DNA of 64,000 bases from Candidatus Gastranaerophilales bacterium (GCA_944325705.1 CALVBB010000005.1:41103-105102); one strand, 5' to 3'; positions 25,278 to 34,308 are shown, counted from the first letter of the stretch. The notes: generated from the letters alone by a model not told the origin. Program-made: numbers and translations.

Positions 25278-26217
25278 TTTCCACCTCCGCTTCCGGATTT
25301 TGCGAAAGTCCGGACTTAATCTTGTACTCGGCTTCAGTTATATTTTTCTTGAGTTTTACTAAATCTTTCAAATTAGTTTTCTTAAGCTTTTGCAGTGTAA
25401 GTTTTACTACATACTCATGCTGACCGGTAAGACGTGAGAGTTCAAACGGGGAACACGAAGAAGCTTTAGCTTTTAAAATTATCCACCTTCTCACCATTGT
25501 TTGCAGGGTTGAAACTATCTCCAGACAATACTTTTTGTCTAAGAGTTTTCTGTATTCTTTGAGCGCTTTATCCTTTTCACCCTCCATAAGATAGTCCGAA
25601 AATGCAAACAAATCCTCGTTGGAAATACATATTTCCTGAACCATATCTCCTGTGACAAGTTCATTCGGATAAGCCATAAGCTGAAGTTTCTCTAGTTCTG
25701 TATCAAGCTGGCGGAGATTGTTCCCTATCTGTGTAATCATGGCGGTAAGTGCATCAGAAGTCATTTTTAAACCTTTGGACTTTGCATTTTTTTTAAGCCA
25801 ATCCTCCAGTTCGGCAGTTTTGTATGTAGGAATTACAGCAAATTCTTTCGCATTATATTTTGCAAGAGTTTTAAAAAATTTTTTGCGAGAATCAAGCTTT
25901 TTACCCTCATCTCTGGGAAGCTGTGCAACAAAAACAATATCTAAATTTTCGTCATTATTTTCCAGAGCGGCAGCAATCTCTTTTATTTCTTTATCGTCAA
26001 AAGTTTTTGAGAAATAATTATAGCAGTCTATCACAATAAGCATTTTTCCGAACATCATTGGCTGTGTTCTGAGTATTGAAATCAAATCCGGAAACTTCGG
26101 GTTGTCATAGGTTTTGAAACTCATTTCAAGAAAATTTTTATCAAGACCTTTTTTAAGTTTGTCTATCTCTTTTTCTATATTAAAATCTTCTTCACCGTAG
26201 AAAAAATATACTGCCAT
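25261..26217 (-). CDS. holA: DNA polymerase III delta subunit
   Basis: 318 residues from the ATG at 26217. The clamp-opening subunit of the clamp loader: N-terminal MAVYFFYGEEDFNIEKEIDK, central RDEGKKLDSRKKFFK and AELEDWLKK, then the ITQIGNNLRQLDTELEKL and DYLMEGEKDKALKEYRKLL segments that mark HolA. The frame is open 20 codons further, but MAVYFFYGEED is the family N-terminus and TATAAT lies 6 bases before this ATG. It overlaps the downstream holB. Confidence 0.92.
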   Translation of the reverse strand: MAVYFFYGEEDFNIEKEIDKLKKGLDKNFLEMSFKTYDNPKFPDLISILRTQPMMFGKMLIVIDCYNYFSKTFDDKEIKEIAAALENNDENLDIVFVAQLPRDEGKKLDSRKKFFKTLAKYNAKEFAVIPTYKTAELEDWLKKNAKSKGLKMTSDALTAMITQIGNNLRQLDTELEKLQLMAYPNELVTGDMVQEICISNEDLFAFSDYLMEGEKDKALKEYRKLLDKKYCLEIVSTLQTMVRRWIILKAKASSCSPFELSRLTGQHEYVVKLTLQKLKKTNLKDLVKLKKNITEAEYKIKSGLSQNPEAEVENAFFR

Positions 26218-26223
26218 AGTAAA

Positions 26224-26229
26224 ATTATA
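26224..26229 (-). promoter_or_regulatory. -10 box of holA
   Basis: A perfect TATAAT on the minus strand, six bases before the holA ATG. No Shine-Dalgarno fits in the remaining space, so the message is predicted to be leaderless. The -35 is weak (GTAACA at 17-bp spacing). Confidence 0.55.
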
Positions 26230-26373
26230 CAACAAACCGGTAATATTGTTACAGGAAGGTAAGAAATAAGTTAGCAATAAAAAATGTAAAAATTTCTAAA
26301 ATATTTCACAGGAGATTTGTTTGTCATATTATATAAATACAGACTTTAAATTAATAAGAAGGGGAAAAAGATA

Positions 26374-27327
26374 ATGACAAAAAACAGAATCGGAATTGAT
26401 GTCGGCGGAACAAACGTAAAAATTGCTCTTGTCACAAGCGACGGCAAAATTACATATTCAAATTCAGTTCCGACACGTGCGGAAATGGGTTACGAATACA
26501 CAGTTAATAATATTAAGCAGGCAATATATGATTTGATGAAAGAAACTAAAACTTCATCAAAAGACATTCAGGGAATAGGTTTCGGATTTCCGGGGCAAGT
26601 TGATTACAAAGCTGGAGTTGTAAGAAATGCACCGAATATTCCGGGCTGGGTTGATGTTCATATCGCCCAGATGATTGAAAGCGAATTCCATATCCCGACA
26701 CGCGTAGATAATGATGTAAGATGCGCGGCTCTCGGCGAATTAAATTTCGGCGCAGGCAAAGGCTGTGAAAACTTAATCTGTATTACTGTCGGAACCGGCA
26801 TAGGCTCCGGATTAATCGTTAACGGCAAGCTTGTCCGCGGGGCTTCAAACGCAGCAGGCGAAATCGGACATATCAAACTTCAGATGCACGACGGCCCTAT
26901 TTGCGGCTGCGGGGATACCGGATGTCTGGAAGCTTTTGCGTCAGGCCCTTCAATTGTTGCTATGGCTGAAGAATATATTAAAGGCGGCAAATCTACAAAA
27001 TTCAGAGAAATGGCAAACGGAGGCGCAATCACTCCTTACATTGTCTGCGAAGCAGCAAAGGCAGGTGACCCTGTTGCGAGAAGAATTTTTACAATAATGG
27101 GTGAATATATCGGAATTGGTATGGCAAGCGTTGTAAACCTTTTAAATCCGGAAAAAATTATTGTGGGCGGCGGTGTTGCGGATTCCGGTGACCTGCTTCT
27201 CGCCCCTCTCAAAGAAACACTAAAAAAGCGCGCAATGAAGATTGCGGGAGAAACTGTAGACGTTGTTCCGGCACAGCTCGGAAACACAGCAGGAGTTATC
27301 GGCGCAAGCTTACTTATCGAAAGTTAA
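26374..27327 (+). CDS. glcK: ROK-family glucokinase
   Basis: 317 residues. It phosphorylates glucose (or a related hexose) with ATP at the entry to glycolysis. It has the N-terminal phosphate-binding IGIDVGGTNVKIALV, the sugar contact region VDNDVRCAALGE, the second phosphate loop ITVGTGIGSGLIVNG, the GEIGHIKL His and the ROK zinc motif CGCGDTGCLEAFASG. The start has an AGAAGGGG Shine-Dalgarno, and the upstream ATATTATATAAATA resembles the prepilin promoter at 5015. A terminator abuts the stop codon. Substrate could also be another hexose or ManNAc; glucose is the most likely. Confidence 0.9.
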   Translation: MTKNRIGIDVGGTNVKIALVTSDGKITYSNSVPTRAEMGYEYTVNNIKQAIYDLMKETKTSSKDIQGIGFGFPGQVDYKAGVVRNAPNIPGWVDVHIAQMIESEFHIPTRVDNDVRCAALGELNFGAGKGCENLICITVGTGIGSGLIVNGKLVRGASNAAGEIGHIKLQMHDGPICGCGDTGCLEAFASGPSIVAMAEEYIKGGKSTKFREMANGGAITPYIVCEAAKAGDPVARRIFTIMGEYIGIGMASVVNLLNPEKIIVGGGVADSGDLLLAPLKETLKKRAMKIAGETVDVVPAQLGNTAGVIGASLLIES

Positions 27328-27354
27328 AAAAAGGAGGCCGATGCCTCCTTTTTT
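27326..27354. terminator. Terminator after the glucokinase gene
   Basis: AAAAAAGGAGGC and GCCTCCTTTTTT form a 12-bp stem with a CGAT loop, starting in the stop codon. It also lies at the 3' end of the converging gene at 27353, so it may serve both. Confidence 0.88.
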
Positions 27355-27872
27355 AATACATATAAATACCTGACTTATGCGTCCCCATCTTTCTGTTAAA
27401 AGTTTCATATTCTAAATGATGCCTGCTTTTAACGTCATTTATGTCTTCTTCAATTATTTTAGTTTCTGTTTTTAATTTCCCGTATTTATCATATTCTTTT
27501 TTTATAACAACATCATCGTAACCGTCACCGTCTTTATCAATAAAAGTTGAGGAGGAGGCATTCCTATCCCATTCAGTTTTTGCCTGAACGTATGATGTTA
27601 CAGAATAAATATCTTCCTTGCCATCGCCGTTAACATCTTTATATACGATTTCTTTCATCAAATTATTATTTTTATCATACTGTTTTTCTATTTTAGAACC
27701 GTCGTCGTTAATTTCAGTAACTATTTTTTTAGGGCCAAAACCGAAAATCCCGACATGCTGGTTAGTTTTCGAAGTTATTTTCTGATTTAAATCAGTTTTA
27801 GCCGTTTCTCTTTTTTGAACCCCTTTGTTTTTAAAATTCCCCCCCTAAATTTTCAATTGATAAAAAACTCAT
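27353..27872 (-). pseudogene. Calcium-motif (EF-hand/thrombospondin-type) protein with a poly-G frameshift
   Basis: The gene starts at the ATG at 27872 behind a GAAAGGAGATATT Shine-Dalgarno and encodes MSFLSIENLGG, then shifts frame at a run of seven G (27839-27845, C on the plus strand). With six G it would read on as NFKNKGVQKRETAKTDLNQK and join the frame ending at 27353. A 102-codon piece from 27661 is the part that is open now. The protein has two Asp-rich loops, DVNGDGKED and DKDGDGYDD, as in EF-hand or FG-GAP calcium sites, and no signal peptide. The tract may toggle on and off, or the gene may be decaying. Confidence 0.6.
27839..27845. repeat. Homopolymer tract (seven C/G) inside a reading frame
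   Basis: Seven consecutive C on the plus strand, at codon 10-12 of the gene starting at 27872. Six would restore the frame. Such tracts slip during replication. Confidence 0.6.
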
Positions 27873-27961
27873 AATATCTCCTTTCGTGCTTTTTTAAAAT
27901 CCGCCTGTCAGATACTTTTAATAAAAAATTTTGCCCGAAAAGATTGCTATACCGCCACCCC

Positions 27962-27985
27962 ATCCTATCCTATCCTATCCTATCT
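27962..27985. repeat. Pentanucleotide tandem repeat (ATCCT)4
   Basis: Four perfect ATCCT units followed by ATCT. It lies in the 27873-28416 gap, which has no gene; the remainder of that gap is made of palindromic repeats (see 28092-28194 and 28356-28399), plus a GGATTTGTAAATCC palindrome near 28199 that recurs as GGATTGGTAAATCC near 43114. Confidence 0.6.
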
Positions 27986-28091
27986 CAGAGTATAATTGAA
28001 TTTCAGACTTTTTTAAATTCATATTTACATTTTGTTACAGTTAAAAACATCAGGAGTTTTTTGGGGTGGGGGAAGGTTGCAAGAACGGTCT

Positions 28092-28194
28092 ATTTTGCTT
28101 CACCATATTGATGAACAGTGGTATTAGTTTTCGAAACGATAGCGGGAGCGTGTTGAGAAAATTAATACTTACTGTTACGGTAGCAAAGCAAAAT
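28092..28194. repeat. Palindromic element with conserved core, copy 2
   Basis: Nested inverted arms: ATTTTGCTT (28092-28100) with AAGCAAAAT (28186-28194), and AACAGTGGTATTA (28114-28126) with TAATACTTACTGTT (28163-28176). They enclose TTTTCGAAACGATAGCGGGA GCGTGTTGAGAAAA. The core is the same as at 8722-8769, while the arms are different. Confidence 0.6.
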
Positions 28195-28355
28195 TCTGTC
28201 GGATTTGTAAATCCTACCTGCCAATGGCTGACCTCCCTTACAAGAGCGGTGGCACGGAAGTGCCGGAGGGTTTTGTTAAACCAATCAACCCCCTTCAACC
28301 ATTCCCCCGTTCAACTTTATCGCCCCCTCTCCCATAGGGAGAAGCGCCCCCCCCT

Positions 28356-28399
28356 CACCTTTCACTTTTTTGTTGCTCTTAACGTCTTAGGGTCTTTTA
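28356..28399 (+). repeat. 44-bp intergenic block upstream of the GT4 gene
   Basis: The segment CACCTTTCACTTTTTTGTTG and onward (GCTCTTAACGTCTTAGGGTC) matches 56922-56965 in about 39 of 44 positions. Both copies lie directly before a plus-strand gene promoter. Confidence 0.55.
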
Positions 28400-28404
28400 T
28401 ATGA

Positions 28405-28410
28405 TATAAT
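28405..28410 (+). promoter_or_regulatory. -10 box of the GT4 gene
   Basis: A perfect TATAAT, six bases before the ATG at 28417. No ribosome-binding site fits, so the message is predicted to be leaderless. Confidence 0.55.
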
Positions 28411-28416
28411 ACATTT

Positions 28417-29481
28417 ATGAAAATTTTATTCATAACAGACTTATACCCGGTTGCGGAAACAGAAAAAACAACACCGCGGACATTGTATGATTTTGTTGAA
28501 GGATTTAAAGAATTAGGCCACAGTGTTGATGTAATAAAGCCAAACTTCATTCTTAACTCTTTTATCCGCAAAAAACCTTTTTATAAAACCGGACAATATA
28601 ATAATATATATAATGTAAATTACTGGACACCTTTCTGGTTTAATGTAAAACATAAACTGAACCGTATGCTTGACTATGACATAGTTGTAGCCCACATGCC
28701 GTCAGGAATTTTATTTGCAGACAAACTAAATCTTCCGTTCGTTGTCGGCATACATAATTCTGATTTGACAATTCTTACAAGCCCGCTCTACCGGCTTCAT
28801 TTTAAAAAACGTCTTGAAAAAGCTCTGAAAAATGCAAAAGCCATAGCCTGCCGTTCAGAAATTATAAAGAAAAAGCTCCTCAGCCTCTATCCGAAATTTA
28901 AAGAAAAAACCTTCACAGCTCCATCCGGCATTGACGAAAATATAATTACAGAAAACATTTCCCCGTTCCACAATCCTGTGAAAGTTTTGACCTGCGCAAA
29001 TTTCAAAAAGAGAAAAAATATTGATAAAGTTATTCTTGCCCTGAAAAATCTGGAAGGTTTTGAATTGACAGTAATAGGGGACGGCGAGGGCAGAAAAACT
29101 CTTGAAAAACTTGACAAAAATGTAAAGTTTACAGGAGCACTCCCCCGTAATAAAGTTCTCGAAGAAATGCGCAACAGTGATATTTTCATACTGCCGAGCA
29201 TCAACGAAACCTTTGGTATGGTATATCTTGAGGCTATGGCCTCCGGCTGTCTTACAATCGGCACAAAAGGCGACGGGTTAGACGGCATTATTAAAAATCA
29301 GGAAAACGGATTTTTAACAGTTCCGGATCCCGTTGAGATTAGAAAATTATTTGAATTTATAAAAAACTTAGACGAGGACAGGCTAAAAGTCTTGCGCTGC
29401 AATAGTTTCTCTACAATAAAACAGTACACAAAAACAGCCTGCTGCAAGCAATATTTGCAACAAATTTTTAAGATTTTGTAA
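28417..29481 (+). CDS. Family 4 glycosyltransferase
   Basis: 354 residues with the GT-B fold. The N-terminal half starts MKILFITDLYPVAETEKTTP. The C-terminal donor-binding half has KVLTCANFKKRKNID, VIGDGEGR and the EX7E motif PSINETFGMVYLEAMASG, which holds the nucleotide-sugar. Such enzymes add hexoses to lipid-linked glycans, LPS core or capsule in the cytoplasm. It has no glycan gene neighbours. The -10 box is six bases before the ATG. Donor and acceptor are unknown. Confidence 0.92.
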   Translation: MKILFITDLYPVAETEKTTPRTLYDFVEGFKELGHSVDVIKPNFILNSFIRKKPFYKTGQYNNIYNVNYWTPFWFNVKHKLNRMLDYDIVVAHMPSGILFADKLNLPFVVGIHNSDLTILTSPLYRLHFKKRLEKALKNAKAIACRSEIIKKKLLSLYPKFKEKTFTAPSGIDENIITENISPFHNPVKVLTCANFKKRKNIDKVILALKNLEGFELTVIGDGEGRKTLEKLDKNVKFTGALPRNKVLEEMRNSDIFILPSINETFGMVYLEAMASGCLTIGTKGDGLDGIIKNQENGFLTVPDPVEIRKLFEFIKNLDEDRLKVLRCNSFSTIKQYTKTACCKQYLQQIFKIL

Positions 29482-29485
29482 AGAT

Positions 29486-29515
29486 TTGACATCATGCAGA
29501 CATGTTTTTGCTAGT
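29486..29515 (+). promoter_or_regulatory. Promoter of the symporter operon
   Basis: A perfect -35 TTGACA at 29486-29491, with a weaker -10 (TGCTAG at 17 bp). It lies in the 101-bp gap between the GT4 gene and the symporter start at 29583. Confidence 0.45.
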
Positions 29516-29582
29516 ATTAACTAAGTTGGTTAATTTACCCCTCTGGATAAACAGCCGAACATACTCGAAAGGAAGAGAATTA

Positions 29583-31181
29583 ATGAAAAAACTTTTAACC
29601 GTACTTTTTACATTACTAGTCAGCATTCAACAAGCACAAGCCTTTAGTATTGATGCTTTTATGGACAAAAATATCGCTCCGGTTTCTGACAAAATCGCAA
29701 GCTGGATATTTTTCCCGATACACGTTTTCGGTGCTGATGTTCCATTAATTATTTTTTGGATATTGTTTGCGGGTATATTTTTCACGTTCTACCTTCGGGG
29801 AATTGCAGTATGGGGTTTCAAGCACGCCTTTGATAATGTTTTCAGACCTAAAAAAAGTAAAGACGGAGATGACGAAGGTGAAGTGTCGCCTTTTCAGGCT
29901 TTAATGACTGCTCTTTCCGGAACAATAGGTCTTGGAAGCATTGCCGGTGTTGCGATAGCAATTTCAATGGGCGGGCCGGGCGCGGCTTTCTGGATTATAG
30001 TCGGAGCGCTTCTCGGAATGTCTTTGAAGTTTGTCGAAGCTTCTCTTGCTGTCAAATACAGGAGATTTAACCTTGACGGCTCAATATCCGGCGGACCTAT
30101 GCACTATATGGCGCATGGCTTAACCAGAAAAAAACTCAGATGGCTGGGGCAGCCGTTGTCTGTAATATTTGCAATTCTATGTATCTGCGGGGGCATTACC
30201 GGCGGAAATATGATTCAGATTAATCAGGCAGCAAACCAGTTTGTTAATGTTTGCGGCGGAGAAAACGGATTTATGCACAACTTCCACTGGGTAATCGGAC
30301 TCGGTATGGCTATTGTTGTAGGTTTAATCGTAATCGGCGGTATTAAAAATATTGTAAAAGTTACTGAAAAAATCGTTCCGCTAAAAATATTTATATACTT
30401 ATTTGCAGCAGCTGCAGTTATCATTTGTAACTTCAAATTAATCCCGCACGCTGCGTGGGTTATTGTAAAAGAAGCATTTAAACCTGAATCAATATACGGC
30501 GGAATGTTTGTTGCAATGATTATGGGTCTACGCCGTTCGGTTCAGTCAAATGAAGCCGGAACAGGTTCTGCCCCTATTGTTTATGCGACAGTAAAAACAG
30601 ACGAACCGCTTTCTCAAGGATTTGTAGCACTTTTAGATCCGTTTTTAACAGGTTTTATGTGCACAATGACAGCCTTCGCAATTGTTATCACAGGCACTTA
30701 CAAAACTCATGCCGGTCACACATCAGGTATAGAGATGACATCCGATGCAATTTCATCGGTTATGCCGTTTTTCCCGACACTTCTTGCCGGAATTGTTCTT
30801 CTGTATGCCCTGTCTACCATCATAAGCTGGGCTTATTACGGTCAAAAATCCTGGAACTTCTTATTCGGAGAAGGAAAGAAAAGAACACTCGCATTCCAGT
30901 TTATATACTGTGCATTTATCGTAATCGGTTCTGTATTGAACGTAACTTCCGTTATTAATATTACAGATGCAATGATGATAGCAATGTCGCTTCCTAATAT
31001 TATCGCAATGTATATTCTGGCACCGGAAGTTAAAAAAGACCTGAAAGCATATTGCCAGAAATATCAGTTAGGCAAATGGATTAACAGGGATTGGCTGGCA
31101 GAAGTACAGCCGGCACCGGTTCCTGTAACCGCAGAAGAAGAAAATGGAGAAATGCCATGTCAGAACAACAAATTATCGTAA
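29583..31181 (+). CDS. Alanine (glycine):cation symporter, AGCS family
   Basis: 532 residues from the ATG at 29583, which has an AAAGGAAGAG Shine-Dalgarno; the frame is open 27 codons further without one. About eleven membrane helices follow a possible signal-like start. Family signatures include SALSGTIGLGSIAGVAIAIS, SISGGPMHYM, and EAGTGSAPIVYATVKTDEP, where the helix that binds Na+ and amino acid sits. It imports alanine or glycine with Na+ (or H+). The ACT-domain gene overlaps its 3' end by 25 bases. Confidence 0.93.
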   Translation: MKKLLTVLFTLLVSIQQAQAFSIDAFMDKNIAPVSDKIASWIFFPIHVFGADVPLIIFWILFAGIFFTFYLRGIAVWGFKHAFDNVFRPKKSKDGDDEGEVSPFQALMTALSGTIGLGSIAGVAIAISMGGPGAAFWIIVGALLGMSLKFVEASLAVKYRRFNLDGSISGGPMHYMAHGLTRKKLRWLGQPLSVIFAILCICGGITGGNMIQINQAANQFVNVCGGENGFMHNFHWVIGLGMAIVVGLIVIGGIKNIVKVTEKIVPLKIFIYLFAAAAVIICNFKLIPHAAWVIVKEAFKPESIYGGMFVAMIMGLRRSVQSNEAGTGSAPIVYATVKTDEPLSQGFVALLDPFLTGFMCTMTAFAIVITGTYKTHAGHTSGIEMTSDAISSVMPFFPTLLAGIVLLYALSTIISWAYYGQKSWNFLFGEGKKRTLAFQFIYCAFIVIGSVLNVTSVINITDAMMIAMSLPNIIAMYILAPEVKKDLKAYCQKYQLGKWINRDWLAEVQPAPVPVTAEEENGEMPCQNNKLS

Positions 31182-31435
31182 CAGTTTCCGGCATAGACAA
31201 AGTAGGCATTGTAGCGAAAGTTACTGCAGTGCTGGCCGAATACGGGGTTAATATCGAAGATATAAAACAAACTCTGATGCAGGGGCATTTTGTAATGTTC
31301 CTCCTCGGAAATATCGAAAAATCCAAGTATAATTTCAAAGAAATTAAAGAAGCATTGACTGAAACCGGCAAAGAATTAGGTATGGAAATCTGGGTTCAGA
31401 GAAAAGAAATTTTCGATAATATGCACATGGTTTAG
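31157..31435 (+). CDS. ACT-domain protein
   Basis: 92 residues, a single ACT domain (QQIIVTVSGIDKVGIVAKVT, LAEYGVNIEDIKQTLMQGHF) of the UPF0237 type. ACT domains bind amino acids and dimerise. Its frame overlaps the end of the alanine symporter, so they are co-transcribed; it may sense the amino acid that is imported (inference). UPF0237 genes are also often beside DUF711 genes, which is not the case here. The start is the ATG at 31157 behind GGAGAAATGCC. It ends with TAG. Confidence 0.9.
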   Translation: MSEQQIIVTVSGIDKVGIVAKVTAVLAEYGVNIEDIKQTLMQGHFVMFLLGNIEKSKYNFKEIKEALTETGKELGMEIWVQRKEIFDNMHMV

Positions 31436-31509
31436 ACAATCTGCTTCACTGATGCCCGGGCCGTATGCTGCTATTAATATACCGGTCTATAGACTTGTCC
31501 TTATTGCGG

Positions 31510-32481
31510 TTATTTACCGGACAAATTTTGCTTTAATAACATAATTTTTTCATACGACCTTTCGATTTGTTCTAAAAGTCCGGCATCAGTTCGGGCTTTT
31601 TCTGCTGTAATTTCTATTGCGTCAATAACATCAGGCGTTGAATTTCTGTGAATAAACATATTAAGACCGGCGCGGATTCCTTTTTCCACCGCAGCGGCAA
31701 GCCCGAATTGCGCAACACCTTTCATCATCATGTCATCGGAAATTATAACACCTTCAAAGCCAAGTCTGCCGCGCAAATAAGAAAGAGCATTCCGGCTTAA
31801 ACTTGCAGGTATAACATCGCTATCAAAACATGAGCAGTGAAGATGCGCTGCCATAATCATTTCAATGCCGTCTTTTACTGCATCTGCAAAAGTTTTTATG
31901 TGGGTTCTCTCCATCTCCTCAAGGCTCAGGTCAATACGGGGAAGCGTCAGGTGGCTGTCCGCATCAGCATCGCCGTGCCCCGGATAGTGCTTTACGCACG
32001 GTATAATCCCGTTTTTGCGGTAAGTTTCCGCGACAATTCTCCCTGCCTTAATCACGCTGTCTGCATTATCAGAAAAAGCCCGCTCCCCGATAATCGGATT
32101 TGCAGGATTTGTATTCACGTCAATGCAGGGCGCAAAATTAAGGTTTAGCCCGTAACTTTTAAGCTCAAGCGCAATCTCTTTTGTCTGCTCACGCAAAAAT
32201 TCCTCGCCTTTTTCAAAGGCAAATTTAGCAGACAAATATTTTTTGCCATTATGAATATTTTCGGTTCTCTCAACCCTGCCGCCCTCCTGATCAACAGAAA
32301 GAAACGGTGGAATTTTGGCGATATTTTTTATTTCTGATGTCACCTCACGGAATTGTCCGGCTGTCTGAATATCTTTTGTAAAAAATATTACCCCGCCAAG
32401 TCCTTCCGTAAGCGCTTTTTTATACCCTCCGCCCTCAAGCCCGAGGATAAACATTTGATAAAGTTTTTCTCTAATATCCAT
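31510..32481 (-). CDS. nagZ: Beta-N-acetylhexosaminidase (GH3)
   Basis: 323 residues from the ATG at 32481 (open 12 codons further). A single-domain GH3, the size of NagZ, which removes GlcNAc from muropeptides during cell-wall recycling. Visible are FLSVDQEGGRVER, the catalytic His loop KHYPGHGDADADSHLTLPRI (His-Asp dyad unique to NagZ-like GH3) and the nucleophile Asp in VIISDDMMMKGV. There is no signal peptide, which fits cytoplasmic recycling. It is 45 bases downstream of the hypothetical gene at 32527 and faces the ACT gene. Confidence 0.93.
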   Translation of the reverse strand: MDIREKLYQMFILGLEGGGYKKALTEGLGGVIFFTKDIQTAGQFREVTSEIKNIAKIPPFLSVDQEGGRVERTENIHNGKKYLSAKFAFEKGEEFLREQTKEIALELKSYGLNLNFAPCIDVNTNPANPIIGERAFSDNADSVIKAGRIVAETYRKNGIIPCVKHYPGHGDADADSHLTLPRIDLSLEEMERTHIKTFADAVKDGIEMIMAAHLHCSCFDSDVIPASLSRNALSYLRGRLGFEGVIISDDMMMKGVAQFGLAAAVEKGIRAGLNMFIHRNSTPDVIDAIEITAEKARTDAGLLEQIERSYEKIMLLKQNLSGK

Positions 32482-32526
32482 AAAATTTCTCTGCCCCTGC
32501 GCGCTTAAAAATATCACAAAATCGGC

Positions 32527-33111
32527 TTATAAAATATTATCGTACAGCGGGTAAAGCTCTGTAAGTTTTCCGTTTTCGACAACCTCCTCAATCTTTTCAA
32601 AAACAGGTTTGGCATTATCTGCTGTCAGAAGTTTCACAGATGCCGGAAGCTTTACATCATCTGTAGTTTTTAATTCAGTAAAACCTTTATTTTCAGTTAA
32701 AAATTCTTTGTATGCTTCTAAAATTTTCAGGTATTTTTCATCAATTTCGTAATCTTTCCCGAGATAATACTTCACGTCTTTTTTAAACTGTGCAAGGTAA
32801 GAGTAGACAAAATCCACTTCGGAAACCGTTTCTGCTTCGTTGTATTCTCCTCCGCAGCAGAAGTTGCCGAGAACAGGTTTGTTATCCAGCGTTTTAATAG
32901 CATCTGCCCATAGAATACATCCGAGATAAAACGCTATATAATCATCAACAAGCGCCTTAATCTTCGGGAAAAACATCTTAAACTGGTTTTTCTTCTGCCC
33001 GAAATTTCTAAACCTGCTGATAGTTCCGTAAACGTATTCAATATTAGGGACTATTGCTGAAATATGCGCTACAAATCCCGGATCAAACTGTACTCCGTCA
33101 TCAAAATTCAT
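32527..33111 (-). CDS. Hypothetical protein
   Basis: 194 residues, not recognised. It is acidic and mostly helical, with aromatic-rich segments (YIAFYLGCILWADAI, DFVYSYLAQFKKDVKYYLG) and a Cys pair NFCCGGEY near residue 84. It has no signal peptide and no clear membrane helix. A strong AGGAGATAAGATA Shine-Dalgarno precedes the ATG. It follows the esterase-like gene by 12 bases, so they share a transcript. Confidence 0.7.
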   Translation of the reverse strand: MNFDDGVQFDPGFVAHISAIVPNIEYVYGTISRFRNFGQKKNQFKMFFPKIKALVDDYIAFYLGCILWADAIKTLDNKPVLGNFCCGGEYNEAETVSEVDFVYSYLAQFKKDVKYYLGKDYEIDEKYLKILEAYKEFLTENKGFTELKTTDDVKLPASVKLLTADNAKPVFEKIEEVVENGKLTELYPLYDNIL

Positions 33112-33123
33112 TATCTTATCTCC

Positions 33124-34308
33124 TTATAAATCAGATGTGTATTTGCGTTTGTTCAATAACTTTTGTTGAAAATCTTTATCATACAGAAATTTATATCCTG
33201 TCACGTAAGATTTTGCAACCTCTTTTGAAAAAACTTTGCGTGCAGACCAGTATGAGGTATGCGCCAGCAGAAATGTTCTCTTGCTCCATACTGTAGAATT
33301 GTCAAAAACAAATCCTTTCGGTTCGTTCAGATTAATTTTCGCCTTAGCTTCCATATCCTCAAGCGTTAAGTTCTGGGTGGAAGGATACCCCATTGGATCT
33401 TCCTTAAAGTTTACGGTCAGCAGGAAAAGTCCGTCCTCGATAATATTTTTAAGCAAAAATTTGTTATAATAAGTGAGTTCGTAATCTGGATCTGCAAGGT
33501 CGGAATAAAAAAGCACCAGCGGACTTGCAAAGTTTACAACCCCCATAAGAGCACTCTGCGGCACACAGGCGTTTTCCGTTGCTTCATTTAATTTCAGGTA
33601 ATTCTTCTTAAAAGTTTCCGGGTTATTGTCAACTCTCAGATGTCCGTCGGAGGTTACCGCTCCGAGCTGTGCTTTATAAAGAGCAGAGATACAGGTGTTA
33701 TTCATCGGATTTTCCGCAACGAAATTTTTTATATCTTCGCTTACCGCAACAGCATCAAACAAAGCTTTTACATCAATATACCTGAGCTTGTTAAACAAAT
33801 ATTCATAGGTAATAAAACTTCCTGCAGAGTAACCGTACAGTACAACTTTATTCCCTTTAGCAGCTTCTGCTTTTACGATTTCGTTCAAATCATCCAGAAT
33901 CGGGAGCATGTGATGGGATTTCTGCACCCAGATAGCATCGTGTAAAAATCCTGCAATCAAAGACCTGACACCGTAAGCAATTGTAGGACTGAAAGCTTTT
34001 GATATATCAAGCTGATGCTCTACAAATTCAAGATCAGTCTTGCTCTTATCCCCCCAGAAAAAAATCACCGGATTTTCATTAATTGAGTACCCGCCGTCCT
34101 TCAGAAAAAAGTGATAGGCTTCTTCATTTTTCACAAAGCTTTCCCGCATTTTAGGATGAAGCTTATTCACACCTTCTTCAAACCAGTTTTTCATTTTTTC
34201 ATCATTGTTGTTTGAACCGTTGATGTAAATAAAACTAATGTTTTCCTGTGCAGGAGTAATATTCTGGAGCAGCAAAAATGCCGCAAACATAATTAAAATC
34301 TTTTTCAT
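33124..34308 (-). CDS. Exported alpha/beta-hydrolase-like protein
   Basis: About 394 residues. It has an N-terminal signal peptide (MKKILIMFAAFLLLQNITPA, cleavage after AQ). The elbow motif LYGYSAGSFITYEYL near residue 160-175 fits GxSxG of serine hydrolases, following the strand NKVVLYG, and IYINGSNNND near the N-terminus may be the oxyanion loop. A late His for the triad (LLAHTSYWS) is plausible. It could be a lipase or esterase of the envelope; the substrate is unknown. The start at 34308 is chosen for the MKKI signal; an ATG three codons earlier is possible. Confidence 0.65.
   Translation of the reverse strand: MKKILIMFAAFLLLQNITPAQENISFIYINGSNNNDEKMKNWFEEGVNKLHPKMRESFVKNEEAYHFFLKDGGYSINENPVIFFWGDKSKTDLEFVEHQLDISKAFSPTIAYGVRSLIAGFLHDAIWVQKSHHMLPILDDLNEIVKAEAAKGNKVVLYGYSAGSFITYEYLFNKLRYIDVKALFDAVAVSEDIKNFVAENPMNNTCISALYKAQLGAVTSDGHLRVDNNPETFKKNYLKLNEATENACVPQSALMGVVNFASPLVLFYSDLADPDYELTYYNKFLLKNIIEDGLFLLTVNFKEDPMGYPSTQNLTLEDMEAKAKINLNEPKGFVFDNSTVWSKRTFLLAHTSYWSARKVFSKEVAKSYVTGYKFLYDKDFQQKLLNKRKYTSDL

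Noticed and set aside
27962..27985. CRISPR array or VNTR locus
   Set aside because: The ATCCT repeat is a short microsatellite without spacers, and no cas genes are present anywhere in the window.
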